Assembly (NCBI GenBank): GCA_004194705.1
Contig: SADC01001009.1
Coordinates: 496,001 to 560,000 of the forward strand
Origin: Ditylenchus dipsaci
Lineage: Eukaryota > Nematoda > Chromadorea > Rhabditida > Anguinidae
Direction of reading: 5' to 3'
DNA length: 64,000 nucleotides
Shown: piece after piece, positions 41,678-53,120 of the stretch
Position numbering within the stretch: the first letter of the stretch is position 1
Layout: each line of letters opens with the position of its first letter
Position numbers and translations under genes: made by a program
Notes under the pieces: generated by a model
What the model was told of the DNA's origin: nothing
Database searches by the model: none
What the model saw: the letters and a program-made list of their open reading frames with translations, nothing else

Positions 41678-43790
41678 TCACAGCAACAGCATTGAGATTG
41701 TAAACTGCACAGCTTGCTCATCCAAGTCCTTCTCTTCACAGGCTTCTTTTACCAGCGCACCGATAGTAGACGTCATATTGATAAGGTCGAAACAGGAAAC
41801 AAAGAGACGAGATCCGAGAATGTCGTAAATGACGCCGAACGTCTGATACTGAAAAAATAACTCTTTTTAATATCACGGCTTTCTTGTACTTAAGGTTAAA
41901 CACTGCCAATCAACCAAACCAGATCGACTGAATATGGAACCTGATCTTTAGTAATCGCATAAAAACGAATCGGATCATCCCGTTGTTAACCAAAATGTCT
42001 AACCCATTTGGTCTAAACGAATTAACTGCTAAATTGAATCTGAGCATCCGCAAACACTGCCCCTCCCCCCTTCTTTTACCTTGTTCCACCAATGCATAAA
42101 GTAAAACTGGGTTAAAGACCAAGGCAAAATTAGCAGGTACTCAGGTTCAGACAAATGGGGGTTCAGGTTGCTCCGAATCAATCAGTCGGTTAATTTGCTC
42201 ATTTTCAGTAGACAACATGTGTAAAATTTAGCAAAAGATTACCTCATGGTCATTGCTGAATCTTGCTTTGAACTTGAACTTGCTTTTCGTCTCATCCATC
42301 TTCTCAAGAACTTCAGGAACTCTTGCCTGAAAATCATAACATGAGAAATTCTAGCTTATCAAAAAAGTTAATTTGCGTGCTGTATACCAAGTTCCTATTT
42401 ATAAAGTGAAGAAATTGTCGAGTTCTACGCAGAGCTTGTGAAAGTGGACTAGGTAATATAGGCAATATGCGAAGATAGCACGAATAGTTAATGAAAAGAA
42501 AAATATCAAAAATAATTTCTATAGGCAACTTCTGGGTGATAGTTTGCAAGGACATGTTTGGCCAAAAATATGCTACAGCTGAAAAATGTCTTAACATTAG
42601 TGGTCAGGCGATGACTACTAAATGACAATTTGCTCGTACTTTTTACTTTAGCTGAAATTGTTTATCAAGTAACAAAGATCTAATTGGTGCCCCTCCAGAT
42701 TGAAACAATAATTTAGAACTTTTTGATGTGGACTGGGGTTAAGTCGGTGAATCGCCAAACAGTTGTCGAATCCCCACTAAGCCTGAAATGGACTGAAAAA
42801 ATTAGGATTATACACCACAGTCAAACCTCGATATAGTCGCCCTCCCCTAGCACAGGCCTAGGAGGTCATCGCTAAGTCGACACCCCCTCAACTTGGTTCC
42901 CGTCTAGTGTCTGACACTTTTTCGCTCCAATTTTATTCGATTTTATTTATTAATTTATTTTACTTGTTAATCTAACCCGAAATTTCAGAAATATTCCAAT
43001 TTTATCGGTTTTTCCCCTCAGAAATTTCTGATTTTATCATAAAAGACGTAATTTTTGATAGGGGCCACTTTATTAGAGGGCCATTATATTGGTAGTTCAT
43101 TTGTCTAAATTTAAGATTCATCCAACCAAATTAAGCTCAGGGCCACTATATTGGATGGGCCACTATATCGAGGTTGACTGTAGTTAATAGCGCAAATTTT
43201 ATCACCAGTTGGGTAATGTAAGTTGAAAATTGATCACACTGTGGCAGAAAAAAATGCGGTAAATTTTTGATAAAATCGAAAAATCATAAGAGGAGTTCTT
43301 CCTGTTTAATCATAGCTTTTTTCAAAAATTATTGTTTGAAACGATAGACTTTCCCGCTGCTGAGTTTATGGAAGATCAGGGTTCACAAAGTGTTTGAGTT
43401 TGACCAGACCCCCTCGAAAAAAACAGTGATGAAGCTTTGGATAGGTTTTGAAGTAAAAAAAGACAAGAGACTCTTGCAGCAAAGTCCGCGATAAACAGTG
43501 AAAGTTACCTTCAAATTCCATACACGAAGTGCAACCCTGGTTCGCTCGGCATTCTGACATTTGGAATTGTGCAGACCATCTTCCAGTGTTACTTCTTGAG
43601 CTGTTCCATCATTCGACTTGACCAAACGAATTTCAAACGGACAGACAGCAGAGCAATAGAAACGCTCAGTCAGTGGTTTGTAGACATCTGCTTCTCCTTT
43701 CTTAAACCAGCATCCACCACAACCAACGCGGAAGAGACGAATCAATTTTCTTTCACACACTTGGCGTCTTGATTTTTCTCAAGATACATC
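41678..43790 (-). CDS. Unidentified multi-exon gene (3' part)
   Basis: Three exons join in phase. About 43785-43509 reads CWFKKGEADVYKPLTERF, then CPFEIRLVKSNDGTAQEV and ERTRVALRVWNLK. 42326-42243 reads ARVPEVLEKMDETKSKF. 41848-41678 reads YQTFGVIYDILGSRLFVS, then LVKEACEEKDLDEQAVQF and TGA at 41680-41678. The start of the first exon is uncertain because a stop lies close to the TTTTTTAG acceptor at about 43798. I do not recognise the family; no signal peptide or membrane segment is seen. Intron 42327-43508 contains a mariner-like MITE. Confidence 0.55.
42818..43180. mobile_element. Mariner-like MITE, CAGTCAAACCTCGATATAG ends
   Basis: The ends are inverted (right end CTATATCGAGGTTGACTG followed by TA). 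The left flank is CA and not TA, so the duplication is imperfect. Internal GGCCACTATATTGG repeats parallel the ATAGTGACACC repeats of 9976-10161. Confidence 0.65.
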
Positions 43791-43829
43791 TTTCTAAAAA
43801 AGTTGAAATAGTTGGACAATAAACACATA

Positions 43830-44072
43830 CCGTATTTCCTCTAATTGCCGCCCCGGGGCGCTTATTTTTCGATCGACCTCTAGGGGGGGGTTGGGTGGAT
43901 AATTAGAGTCGTTTTGGAATTTTCAAGTGAAAATTCAAAATCTTTTTTGCGGAATCAGTACAGCTCGCGGGAACTAAGAAAACGTGAAAAAAACCTGTTC
44001 GAAAAGAAAAATTCTGGACCGAGATACAATAGCTCGAAGTCGAGGGGGGGGCGGCAATTAGAAAAAATACGG
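43830..44072. mobile_element. Pogo-type MITE with TA duplication
   Basis: 243 bp; TA at 43828-43829 and 44073-44074. The ends are CCGTATTTCCTCTAATTGCC and the inverse of CCGTATTTTTTCTAATTGCC. Internally it has CTCGCGGGAACTAAGAAAAC, as in the other copies. Confidence 0.8.
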
Positions 44073-44634
44073 TAAATTTATGAAACTCTTTGGGTTGATT
44101 TAGGGCTCAAACACAATGCAGGCGTCATTTTTCTGCCCCCTCACTACGAAATGGCCATAACTTTTTATTTTATTTTTGAAATCTTTTTTTGTTTGTGCCA
44201 TAACTTCGATTTGATCGTTGTACCACTTTTGTGGTAATATAACTTCCAGGGCCCAGTTTCACTTGGAAGTCCTACATGCTCTACAAGAATATGCAATTAG
44301 GAAATTTCTGCGATAGGGTCCTCAAACTCACACCCCGGGAGGGTGCCTTATCAAATCTCGATATAACGTCAGCCCAAAAAGTTGTCTCGCCTCAGTTCCG
44401 GCAGTTTTTTTTGGTAACTGAATCAAAAAATTCGATTCATACCCGAATTTCGGATATACGACTCGAAAATTTCGGATACTCGGTAACCCTAAACGTCACC
44501 CTTTTCTCAAAAATGAGTAAGGTTTTATCGAGACTACACTGTATGAAAAAAACATATAAAAGAGAAAAAGCATTTCTGCCAGTGTAAAAAAAATACTTAG
44601 TCCCACACATGTCTGACTTTAACCTCGTGTCCAG

Positions 44635-44785
44635 GGTTCGACAAATGTGCCCTAAAGGGCACATTTCAGGGCACATCGTATTTTTGAAAAATTATGTGCC
44701 CTCGAAAAGGCACAATGTGCCCTTTTTAGGGCACATTATCCAAAAAATGTGCCCTTTTCAAGACAAAATGTGCCCTTTTTATTTT
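44635..44785. repeat. AATGTGCCCTTTTTAGGGCACA repeats
   Basis: Five to six copies of a motif that is itself palindromic around TGTGCCC/GGGCACA. Open frames here on both strands are repeat-derived. 44075-44630 has no supported gene. Confidence 0.65.
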
Positions 44786-44939
44786 TTAAGTTTTTGTCAA
44801 TTTTTTCATGTTTTTTCTAATTTTTCTAATTTATTGTGTTTTCTGATCATTAGTGTTTTTTTACAGTTTTATCTATATTTCGGCCTATACATGATTGAAA
44901 TAGTTGACAGTAAGAATGCTTTAATAATCATGGTAAATA

Positions 44940-45392
44940 TCAGTGTTTTGCATGCAAATTGAGCATTCTCATTTCAAGGTCATTATTTCGTTGCTTTAAA
45001 GCGGCTCTTTTCTTAGCAGCATGCCGCATGCGGTTGCGAATACACATCCATAAAGCAATCAATAAGACCATAATAAGAACCATTCCACCTAAGCCATAAG
45101 TCAGCCAACCAACAAGTGTTGTGTTTGAGTTCAGCCATGCCTGCAGCTGTGGAAATCACTCACACCGCCCAACTAGCAATACCAGTTCCAACGGAGGATA
45201 CTCCACCAGATATAAAAGCCTTGACAGTTCCTTTGTTTTTGTTGTCGGGCTTGCTTCCAACTTCACTGGCAGTATCACCAGATACTGATCGCCCATCATT
45301 CGAGTTCCCATCGCTAGAGGAGCTGTGCCCATTGTTGCCACGGCCACCACCTCTACCTGATCTACGTTTCGCTCGAGCATGAACATCATTTT
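44940..45392 (-). CDS. Small single-pass membrane protein, unidentified (3' exons)
   Basis: Exon 45392-45202 reads NDVHARAKRRSGRGGGRGN, then a Ser/Asn/Asp-rich stretch and KGTVKAFISGG. A 55-nt GT-AG intron (45147-45201) joins in phase to 45146-44940: LQAWLNSNTTLVGWLTYG, then LGGMVLIMVLLIALWMCI, RNRMRHAAKKRAALKQRN and LHAKH with TGA at 44942-44940. There is one hydrophobic segment followed by a basic, helical tail, so probably a type I or tail-proximal membrane protein with a disordered Gly-rich ectodomain. The 5' end is not located; an ATG at about 45492 is possible. Family unknown. Confidence 0.5.
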
Positions 45393-45690
45393 CTGTAACA
45401 ACATTACTGAATTTACTCGTTTTTCAAAGGTCAAATAAGAAAAATGCCGTTTTATGAATAAAGCAAGCTGTTCTTTTGCTGAAAAGTGCCATCTTTTTTC
45501 GATTTACGATTCCAGGTGAAACAGGTGGCTATCGACACTTTAAATGGTCACAAAATTTCTTCAATGTCAGCGTGAACTCGGTCTACGTATTTCTCTAGTG
45601 GTTCCTGGTCTTATTCCTGATTTCACTACTGCTCACTCTAAAATACAATTTATGAGGCTTATGTTGAGCTCATGAATATACTGAAGTTCT

Positions 45691-47551
45691 GACGCTACTG
45701 GCTTATACCCCCCCCCCAAAAATCGGACCTACTGTCATATACCCCCCCCCAAAAAACCGACTTTTTTGGAGTGTCTAAAAACCATTTTTATGCAATAATT
45801 TTGCCATAAAGGAACCAGAAAAGCAGTTAAAAAGGGATTATGGGCTGTATTGGGAGGGGAAGGGAATATTACAGGGGCTACTTTTTTTAGCTGCTTTAGC
45901 ATGTTTTTCAACTCGAGCCGTGGCAAAAATAGACTCTATATGCATTTTATGATCAAGTGTACTTCTCGGAATCATGTCTAAGGTAAGTGCGTGCGCGCAT
46001 CTCTAACTCTCAAGCCCCCTGCGCCCCCTTCGGGGCGCAGGGGCTTGGGGGCTTGGAGTTGAGATGCGCACACCCACATAACTTAGACACAAATCACTCA
46101 AAAGCGACTCTGGATGCATGAAAAAACATGCATACCAGAGTTATTTATGCGGTAGGCCCCAGTATTCAAAACTATGTTCAACATCTTTGATTTGGCGACC
46201 GAAAAGGGTTTCCCCCCTCATCAGGCCTGGGGCTACGAGCCAGAGGCTCAGCCGTCCAAATTTACAACTCCAAGCCCCAAGCCCCTGCGCCCCGAAGGGG
46301 GCGCAGGGGCTTGAGACTTAGAGATGCGCGCCCCCAATCACCTTAGAGACTATTCCGAACAATGTGCTAAAATATAACACATTCATTCCCTCTTTTTACA
46401 TACAGCAGCCATGTGAATTGGTGGATGTGTAACTATATTAATGATCATTTATGGTCATTTATGGTCAAAAAAATATTTTTCCAAAAAGTGTCGTCCCACA
46501 CCTAAAAACATGTTTTTCGTACTAATTACGGCCTAATACGTTCAAAACAGTGGTCAGAACCACTTTTTGGGCTATGCTATATAACGAACTCCGGCCGAAC
46601 CATCATCCTAGGCGATGTCTATCCAAGTGGTCGTCCACTTGGATCAAAAAACTTTTTTACGTTTTCGGGTTTCAAAACCATTTTTCTGAACTGATTCGAG
46701 CATGCTGAAGATGGTTTGACAGTGGTAAAATCACGGGCTTGAGTTCAGAATCCCCCCCCCCACGGGGACTGATCAGGTGGAGGAGATAACTTCATATTCG
46801 TGTTTCTCGACCCCGATTTCATGAGAAAGCCGCGCGTTTTTTTGGTTCTGAGAAAAAAATTTTTTTTCGAACCACAGGGGGTATCATGGTTTTTTAGTCA
46901 AAATTTGAAAATTTTAAATTGGCGCCTTTTGAATTTTAAAGGGATTAAGGGCTGTATAGGGAGGGGAAGGGAATAAAAGGGGGCCACTAATCACACAGTG
47001 GCCACTAACAAGAAGATGTTGAACACAGTTTTGAATACTGGGGCCTACCGCATAAATAAACTCTGGTATGCATGCTTTTTCATGCATCCAGAGTCACTTT
47101 CGAGTGATTTGTGTCTAAGGTATGTGGGTGTGCGCATCTCAAATCCAAGCCCCAAGCCCCCAAGCCCCCTGCGCACCCGAAGGGGGCGCAGGGGGCTTGA
47201 GAGTTAGAGATGCGCGCGCACACTTACCTTAGACATGATTCCGATAAGTACTCTTGACCATAAAATGCATGTAGAGTCTATTTTTGCCACGGCTCGAGTT
47301 GAAAAAACATGCTAAAGCAGCTAAAAAAGTAGCCCCTGTAATATTCCCTTCCCTCCCAATACAGCCATAATCCCTTTTTAACTGCTTTTCTGGTTCCTTT
47401 ATGGCAAAATTATTGCATAAAAATGGTTTTTAGACACTCCCAAAAAAGTCGGTTTTGGGGGGGGGGGGGTATATGACAGTAGGTCCGATTTTTTGGGGGG
47501 GGGGGTATAAGAAAGTAGCTTTTTGGGGGGGGGGTATAAGCCAGTAGCGCC
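45691..47551. mobile_element. 1.86-kb palindromic hAT-like composite with 8-bp duplication
   Basis: GAAGTTCT is duplicated at 45683-45690 and 47552-47559. The ends GACGCTACTGGCTTATACCC and the inverse of GGCGCTACTGGCTTATACCC are the same family as the B56-intron element. TATACCCCCCCC units repeat at both ends. The interior (46270-47260) carries the half-hairpin CCAAGTGGTCGTC element and the GGGACTGATCAGG palindrome arm, also present inverted at 26.65-28.0 kb. Confidence 0.8.
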
Positions 47552-47627
47552 GAAGTTCTTCTTACTAGAGCTAGAAGTAAAACTTTTATCAGACTTTTTA
47601 CTAATAAAAATAAATGAACCTTAAGAC

Positions 47628-47940
47628 CAGTGTTGTCCATTTGGCTCGCGCGAGCCAAATGCAAGACACAAAATTGCATGACCTAGCGAGCCAAATGGCT
47701 CGCGAACCATATAGCTCGTCTTTGTATCGCAAGCACTTTTCTCTCTATGTAAGGCGAGCCATATGGCTTGCGCACATAGCTATTTGGCGAGCGAGCAGCT
47801 CGCGTCCTTTTAAAAGGTTCTTAGGTTTTATGCTGTGATGAGCGGTTGTGTTGGATCAGTTTTATGGTTGAATTAGTTTAGTTGGCTGGAAAAAGGGGCG
47901 CGAGCTGCTCGCTCGCAAACGAGCCAAACGCACAACACTG
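47628..47940. mobile_element. hAT-like MITE with GAGCCAAATGGCTCG repeats
   Basis: The ends CAGTGTTGTCCATTTGGCTC and the inverse of CAGTGTTGTGCGTTTGGCTC are clear terminal repeats. The flanks (CTTAAGAC, ATTGTGAC) are only partly alike, so an 8-bp duplication is not proven. GAGCCAAATGGCTCGCG units are internal. Confidence 0.65.
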
Positions 47941-48064
47941 ATTGTGACTCGCTACAGCGACTATCCTACACAAAAAAGGGAGAATGTAACAAACGGCACA
48001 ACGCCAAAATTTTGAATTCGAATTAAATTCATTCTGAAGTGTTTAATTTGTATAGGATCAAATT

Positions 48065-48185
48065 GAATTTCCTCACCAAGAGTGTGAAATTCCCCACCAA
48101 ATTAATTAAATTCCCCACCAAATTCAAATTCGTTCTACGAATAGTGAATTTCCCCACCAAAATCGTGAAATTCCCCACCAAATTT
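48065..48185. repeat. AATTCCCCACCAAATT repeats
   Basis: About seven irregular units spaced 15-35 bp apart. The open frame across them is repeat-derived. Confidence 0.6.
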
Positions 48186-48333
48186 TTTTTTGTTAAATTA
48201 TTTATGCCTTTTCCTGGCTAAGACCAAACAAATTTTGCATAATTTTGCAAGAATCCATTTTTTTTTGACTGAAAATGACGGGCGGCTCTAGAGAAATAAC
48301 TTTTCCTTGATACAAGTGCTTTAAAATAAATAT

Positions 48334-49300
48334 GGGAGGTAAGTGTTTGTCTCTCTAGCTGGATTCTAATGATTGTCTCTCATATTTTTTGATTTTAGAC
48401 ATCCAGATATTTCTCTTCAATAGTTGTCTCTTCGGTGATACTCTCTTCGATATTCTCTTCGATGATCTCCTCTTCGATGGTATTTTCTTTGGTGATCTTC
48501 TCTTCGATGGTATTCTCTGAGATTTTTCGTGATTGAATTCTGTTGACTAACGGCACAATGCTTCTCACTGCGTGAGCGGTGAGTGTTCGTGTCTCTTGCT
48601 GAATTCTTATGATTTCTTTCATACTTCTTTGATTTCATACATCCAGATGTGATGTAATCTTCGTGATATTCTCGAAGGTGGTATTTTTTCGATGGTATTC
48701 TCTTTAGTGGTATCTCTTCAGTATAATTTTCGCAGTTGAAATCTGTCTATCGACCAACAGCAAGCTATTTCTCAGTGCGTGTATATATATTTTTTGATTT
48801 CAGACGTCAAAATGTTTTTTTCGTGGTATACTCTTAGGTGGTATTCTCTTTGATGGACTCTCTGCGGCGGTATTCTCTTCAGTATTTTCTTCGTGGTTGA
48901 AATGATTTTAATGGCCAACAGCGAGATTTTTCCCAGTGCATGAGTGGTAAGTGTTTGTCTCTCTTGCTGAATTTGCATAATAGTCTCTTATTTAGTTTTT
49001 AGATTCCAGACGCCAAAACGGTTCTCTTCAGTAGTGTTATCTTCGTGGTGTTCTGTTCGGTGCTATTGTTTCTATTCGGTATTTTCTTCGTGGTCGAAAT
49101 GATTTTAATGACCAACAGCAGGATGCATCTCGGTAAGTGTTTCTCTTTTATGCTGAATTATCATGATTTCCTCCCCTATTTTTCGAAAAAAACGTTTCTG
49201 TTCTAATACGTTTCTGTTCCGTGTTATTCTCTGTCTTCGATATTCCCTTCGTGATAGAAATGATTATTCTGACTGACAGCAGGATGTTTTTCTGTTCGCT
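48334..49300 (+). repeat. Five tandem units of about 165-245 bp that each resemble an exon plus an intron
   Basis: Units begin near 48340, 48581, 48782, 48945 and 49131. Most start GTAAGTGTTTGTCTCTCTTG (donor-like). They pass through GCTGAATTCT and a TTTTTGATTTTAGAC acceptor-like stretch, then TTCTCTTCG-rich sequence, and close with CAACAGCA-GATG and CAGTGCGTGAG. An AATAAA follows at about 49585. The minus strand of unit 1 opens an acidic EEKITKENTIEEE frame. It may be a gene with duplicated exons on the plus strand, or a satellite with fortuitous splice signals. Confidence 0.5.
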
Positions 49301-49741
49301 TTCTTAACACTTTCTATGTATTTAGCGTGTCGAAACCGAATCAGTGATTGATTAGAAAGCTTAATAAATGGCAAGATGAGGCGGATGCGATGGAGTAAAA
49401 ATGATAGAATTAAAAGTGAGAGCAACTTATGGTGAGAAAATGTGAAAATTGAAGTATAGCAAGAAGCATCGAAAAAATTCCAGAAAAGGTTGAAAGTGTT
49501 TGGCTGATAGCCTAGAGAAGAATAGACAACAAAAGATAAGAAATCAGTGAAATATCATCAATGTCATCAATGAGTTCTATGCACGAAATAAAGTTGGATA
49601 ACGTAATATAAGTTTCTAACCCAATAGATGTTGCTATTATATATCAAAACAGTCTTCAACGACAAATGGTCATCTTTTTTTTTTATCGAGGACAAAAATT
49701 TATTTTTATAAAAATAATAATTTTAAAAGTTGCTCCAGAAC

Positions 49742-49971
49742 CAGTGCTGTAAATCTCGTCACCGGCTAAACTTCAGGTACCTGTTCTAGCAGTTCGTAAT
49801 ATTACCCAGCCCGGTGCCGCGGATTATTAGGTTGCTCAGACATCGGCACCTGGCTAGGAATAAAAAAATTATCATTTAAACCTTTCTACATAGCGGCACC
49901 GGCTGGGTAATACTAATAACTACTAGAAATAGGTGCCTGAAGTTCAGCCGGTGCCGAGATTTACATCACTA
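49742..49971. mobile_element. 230-bp hAT-like MITE with 8-bp duplication
   Basis: TCCAGAAC is duplicated at 49734-49741 and 49972-49979. The ends are CAGTGCTGTAAATCTCG and the inverse of TAGTGATGTAAATCTCG. Internal GGTGCCG motifs occur in inverted arms. Confidence 0.9.
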
Positions 49972-49979
49972 TCCAGAAC

Positions 49980-50905
49980 CATGTGTGAAAAAAGCTTCTG
50001 TTTTCATTCACTTTTAAGCTGTGTAAAAAGTGCCTGTTAGATTTTTAAAATCTTTCGCAGTCACATCTCAAACAGTGAATGAAAACATAAATTTCAGACC
50101 TCTTAAATTTAATATGGGTTACTGTTGCAGCATAGTTTGCTTACTCATTATTGACTTATTAATGGTAGGCATGAATATTAAAGAGACGAAGCGACGAATC
50201 ACCGACAAGATAATGTATCGAATGGAGTACACAAGCTCTTGATATACACGAAAATACACAAAAACAGTCCCATTTTTAATCTTATGCAAAGGTAATTGTC
50301 TCAAAAATTTCGGTTAGAAGGAGTGGTATAAACATCTTAAATATCTTTACTGTTCTTTTAAGCTCAAAGTTGCCTCATTGCTCTTGCAACTATAATTTTT
50401 TTTGAGCGTTTAGTGATGAAAAGAGCTTTTAAGATAGAAATGATAATGACTTAGACTTTTTTAACTAAAATGAACAATATGTTATTATCATAAGTGGTAA
50501 AGCAGAGCTTTACAGCACTTTTTAGCTGTCATTTACTAAGACCGCACATTTTGAGATATTAGTTTTACGGATATGAACACTATTAAATTCAACTTTTATA
50601 TACTTTCCTAAAAAATGTTTTAGTAAACACAAATTTTGTAAGACCGAATTTCGGTAAGGAACTTTTCCCGTTTTGGTAATTCTGCTGATCAGTGATGCCA
50701 TTTTTAACTGTTTTTTTTTTATTTCTTACGAATGTTGCCTCTCAAAAAAGCTACTTACAAAATATTTCTTGCAAAATTTCATTCTTTCGAGACTTAGCTC
50801 TTGCGGAAATATTTTCTTTCCAAACTTCGTACATCCATTTACGACCTTTTTTTAAAAAGACACAAAGTTTTACAATATTTGTATAAAATATCTGAAGTAT
50901 TTTAG
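49980..50905. other. No gene seen
   Basis: 50000-50110 repeats the GTAAAAAGTGCCTG hairpin segment found inside the MITE 21454-21702. The remainder is AT-rich without a supported exon. Confidence 0.5.
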
Positions 50906-50912
50906 TTACTTA

Positions 50913-51000
50913 AATGGCCATGGCCACGCGTTCTGGATTGTCCCCCGCCAATTTAAAAAATTTCGCCTGATCATTGAACTTCCGTACGGATTTTTTCATG
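50913..51000. mobile_element. Left half of a TTTAAAGG-end MITE
   Basis: AAATGGCCATGGCCACGCG, GGATTGTCCCCCGCCAATTT and CTTCCGTACGGATTTTTTC match the left end of 21172-21408. No right half follows within 1 kb. Confidence 0.55.
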
Positions 51001-51149
51001 CATGTAGAAAACTATCACAGTGCAACATAGCGCCCAACGGGCGCAGCTACGCTCGTAATTCATGGTGAGGAAATCGTACAAAAACGGTACATTCGTACGA
51101 AAATTTTCAAACGACAATTTTTCGCGAATTGTACAAGAAACGTACAAAA

Positions 51150-51600
51150 AGCTATAGTTCTCAAAAACATCAAATTTGATGCTGAGCATCAAAATTGATG
51201 TTTTTGACTTCAAACACATATTTTTCGTAGATTTTAATTTCTTATCTAAAATATTTTTACACCACCTTGTAGCTGAGATTCTTCTCTATCGATTGTGTGG
51301 TCAAACATTTTAGTTACAAATAATTTTTGGGGAAATCACACCAAAGTGAGGTAAAAAACCACTGAAAAAGACTGAGTTAAAAAACCTGGTTTTCACATCA
51401 TTTTTGGTGTGATTTCCCCAAAAATTATATTTGACTATGGTGTTTGATCAATCAATCGATAGAGAAAAATCTCAGCTACAAGCTGGTGTAAAAATATTTG
51501 AGATAAGAAATCAAAATCTATGAAAAATACGTGTTTGAAGTTAAAAACACCAAATTTTGATGCTCAGCATCAAATTTGATGTTTTTGAGAACAATACAAA
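51150..51600. repeat. Palindrome with CATCAAATTTGATGCTGAGC arms
   Basis: Arms of about 190 bp pair outward from about 51370, including TTTTTGGGGAAATCACACC and its inverse. Repeated CGTACAAAAA units flank both sides (51080-51140, 51595-51670). Confidence 0.65.
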
Positions 51601-52562
51601 AAGCGTACAAAAATCGTACAAAAATTTTGTACGATTTTTGTACGCATTTTGTACATTTTTGTACGCTTTTTATTTTCCTTTATTTTTTTGACCAGACCCT
51701 GCTTTTTTCGGCAAAACCTTTCTATTTTGATTTGTGACTTTCGTTTTAAAGGTTCCGTCAATAACTCTGTGGTCGGATAGCCTCTAATGACATGATTTGG
51801 TGATTGTTTGATGTGTGATATTGTAATCAAAGTCCTATATGATCAATAATTTGCATTGCGAGCTCCGTCCACGTGCGAGCTCCGTCTTTTAAAAATTTAT
51901 TTTTATATCCGATATTTTATTCAGTAGTGGCCTTAAGAATAGGTCAAAAAGCTTTTCAGATAATAAAATGACAAAATACGACTGAGCTACATCACCTCAA
52001 AGATTTCGACCTCGGACCTCCCACCTCCATTGTGGCAAGACATAATTAATGGGTTATTTGACATCTGAAACACTATTTTTTTTCCAATCCAGTCATGCAT
52101 TTAGAATTGCAGGAATTATAGTATAATTGCGACTCGCTACAGATTGAATTTTCTATTGTTATGTGGGTACATATTGTTGTACCAGACCAATAGTTGGCCG
52201 CTTCGCGGCCAAGACCAGCACACTCCCCATTGCAAGGGATAGGGGAACATGTAGTACATGTTTTTGGTGAAATGGACAAAAAAGTTAAAGTGTAGCGAGT
52301 CGCAAAAAGTGTAGCGAGTCACAATTGTAGCGAGTCGAAGTTTTACCATTTTTCAAACCCCCGAAAATCAGAAGAATTTTAAGTCGATTTCAAGATTTTG
52401 GTTGAAACTTCAAAATCTGAAAAATGGAATCAGTAGAGCTCGTGGGAGTCAAGAAAATGCAATAAACAGAATTGCAAAATAACTTCTCTGGCCTGAGACA
52501 TAGGAACTCAAAGCAGGGGGTGTCAAGTAATTGGGACATGTCGAGCAATTAGAGGAAATACA

Positions 52563-52945
52563 GTGAAATACCGATTCAGTGTACACCCCAAAAGTTCGTT
52601 CTCGCCTAGGGTCCGACACTTTTTTACCCCAATTTTCGAAATTCTTTGTCAGTTCTGATTCATCAGTCTCCTCCGAAATATCGCAAGGATTCCGATTTTG
52701 CATATCGTTTCTGAATAAACACCCCAGATTTGTATTTAGACCCGCAACCCCTGATTTAGTGTACACCCTTTTTCAAATTTATCTGAATCTGAAGTATTTT
52801 TTTAGAGACGATCGGCAAAATCGGAATCCTTGCGATATTTAGGACTAGACTGACGAATCAGAACTGACAAAGGATTTAAAAAATAGGGTAAAAAAAGTGT
52901 TGGACCCTAGGCAGGAACGAACTTTTGGGGTGTACACTAAATCGG
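52563..52945. repeat. Palindrome with TGTACACCCCAAAAGTTCGT arms
   Basis: Outer arms pair over about 80 bp, including GGGTCCGACACTTTTTTACC. Inner arms pair CAAGGATTCCGATTTTGC with its inverse near 52830. No coding frame. Confidence 0.65.
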
Positions 52946-52949
52946 CCGT

Positions 52950-53035
52950 TACTACTCATTTGCGCGCAACTCATTTGCGCGCACTCGTTTGCGCGCAACT
53001 CATTTGCGCGCACTCATTTGTGCGCAACTCATGAG
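52950..53035. repeat. ACTCATTTGCGCGCA minisatellite
   Basis: About six head-to-tail 13-15-bp units, ending ATTTGTGCGCAACTCATGAG. Confidence 0.75.
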
Positions 53036-53120
53036 TGTCTGCCCTGGTTTACATTTATGGGATCCTAGAAGCATTAGTCACTGTTATTTTATTGCTTCTA
53101 TGTGTTCAACTACTCGATGA

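Noticed and set aside
45128..45146. Ultrashort 19-nt intron in the membrane-protein gene (gtgtgag...ccacag)
   Set aside because: A 55-nt GT-AG intron using the donor at 45201 gives the same downstream frame and matches the normal intron size here.
45156..45434. 92-residue open frame starting MTFEKRVNSVML
   Set aside because: It is a shadow of the R/G- and S/N-rich frame, which splices cleanly onto the membrane segment.
47628..47940. 8-bp target duplication for the GAGCCAAATGG MITE
   Set aside because: CTTAAGAC and ATTGTGAC differ at several positions, so no duplication is claimed although the terminal repeats are clear.
52073..52349. Cysteine-rich minus-strand frames (PKTCTTCSPIPCNGECAG)
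   Set aside because: Two overlapping frames are open with no splice or homology support, and the segment sits in repeat sequence.
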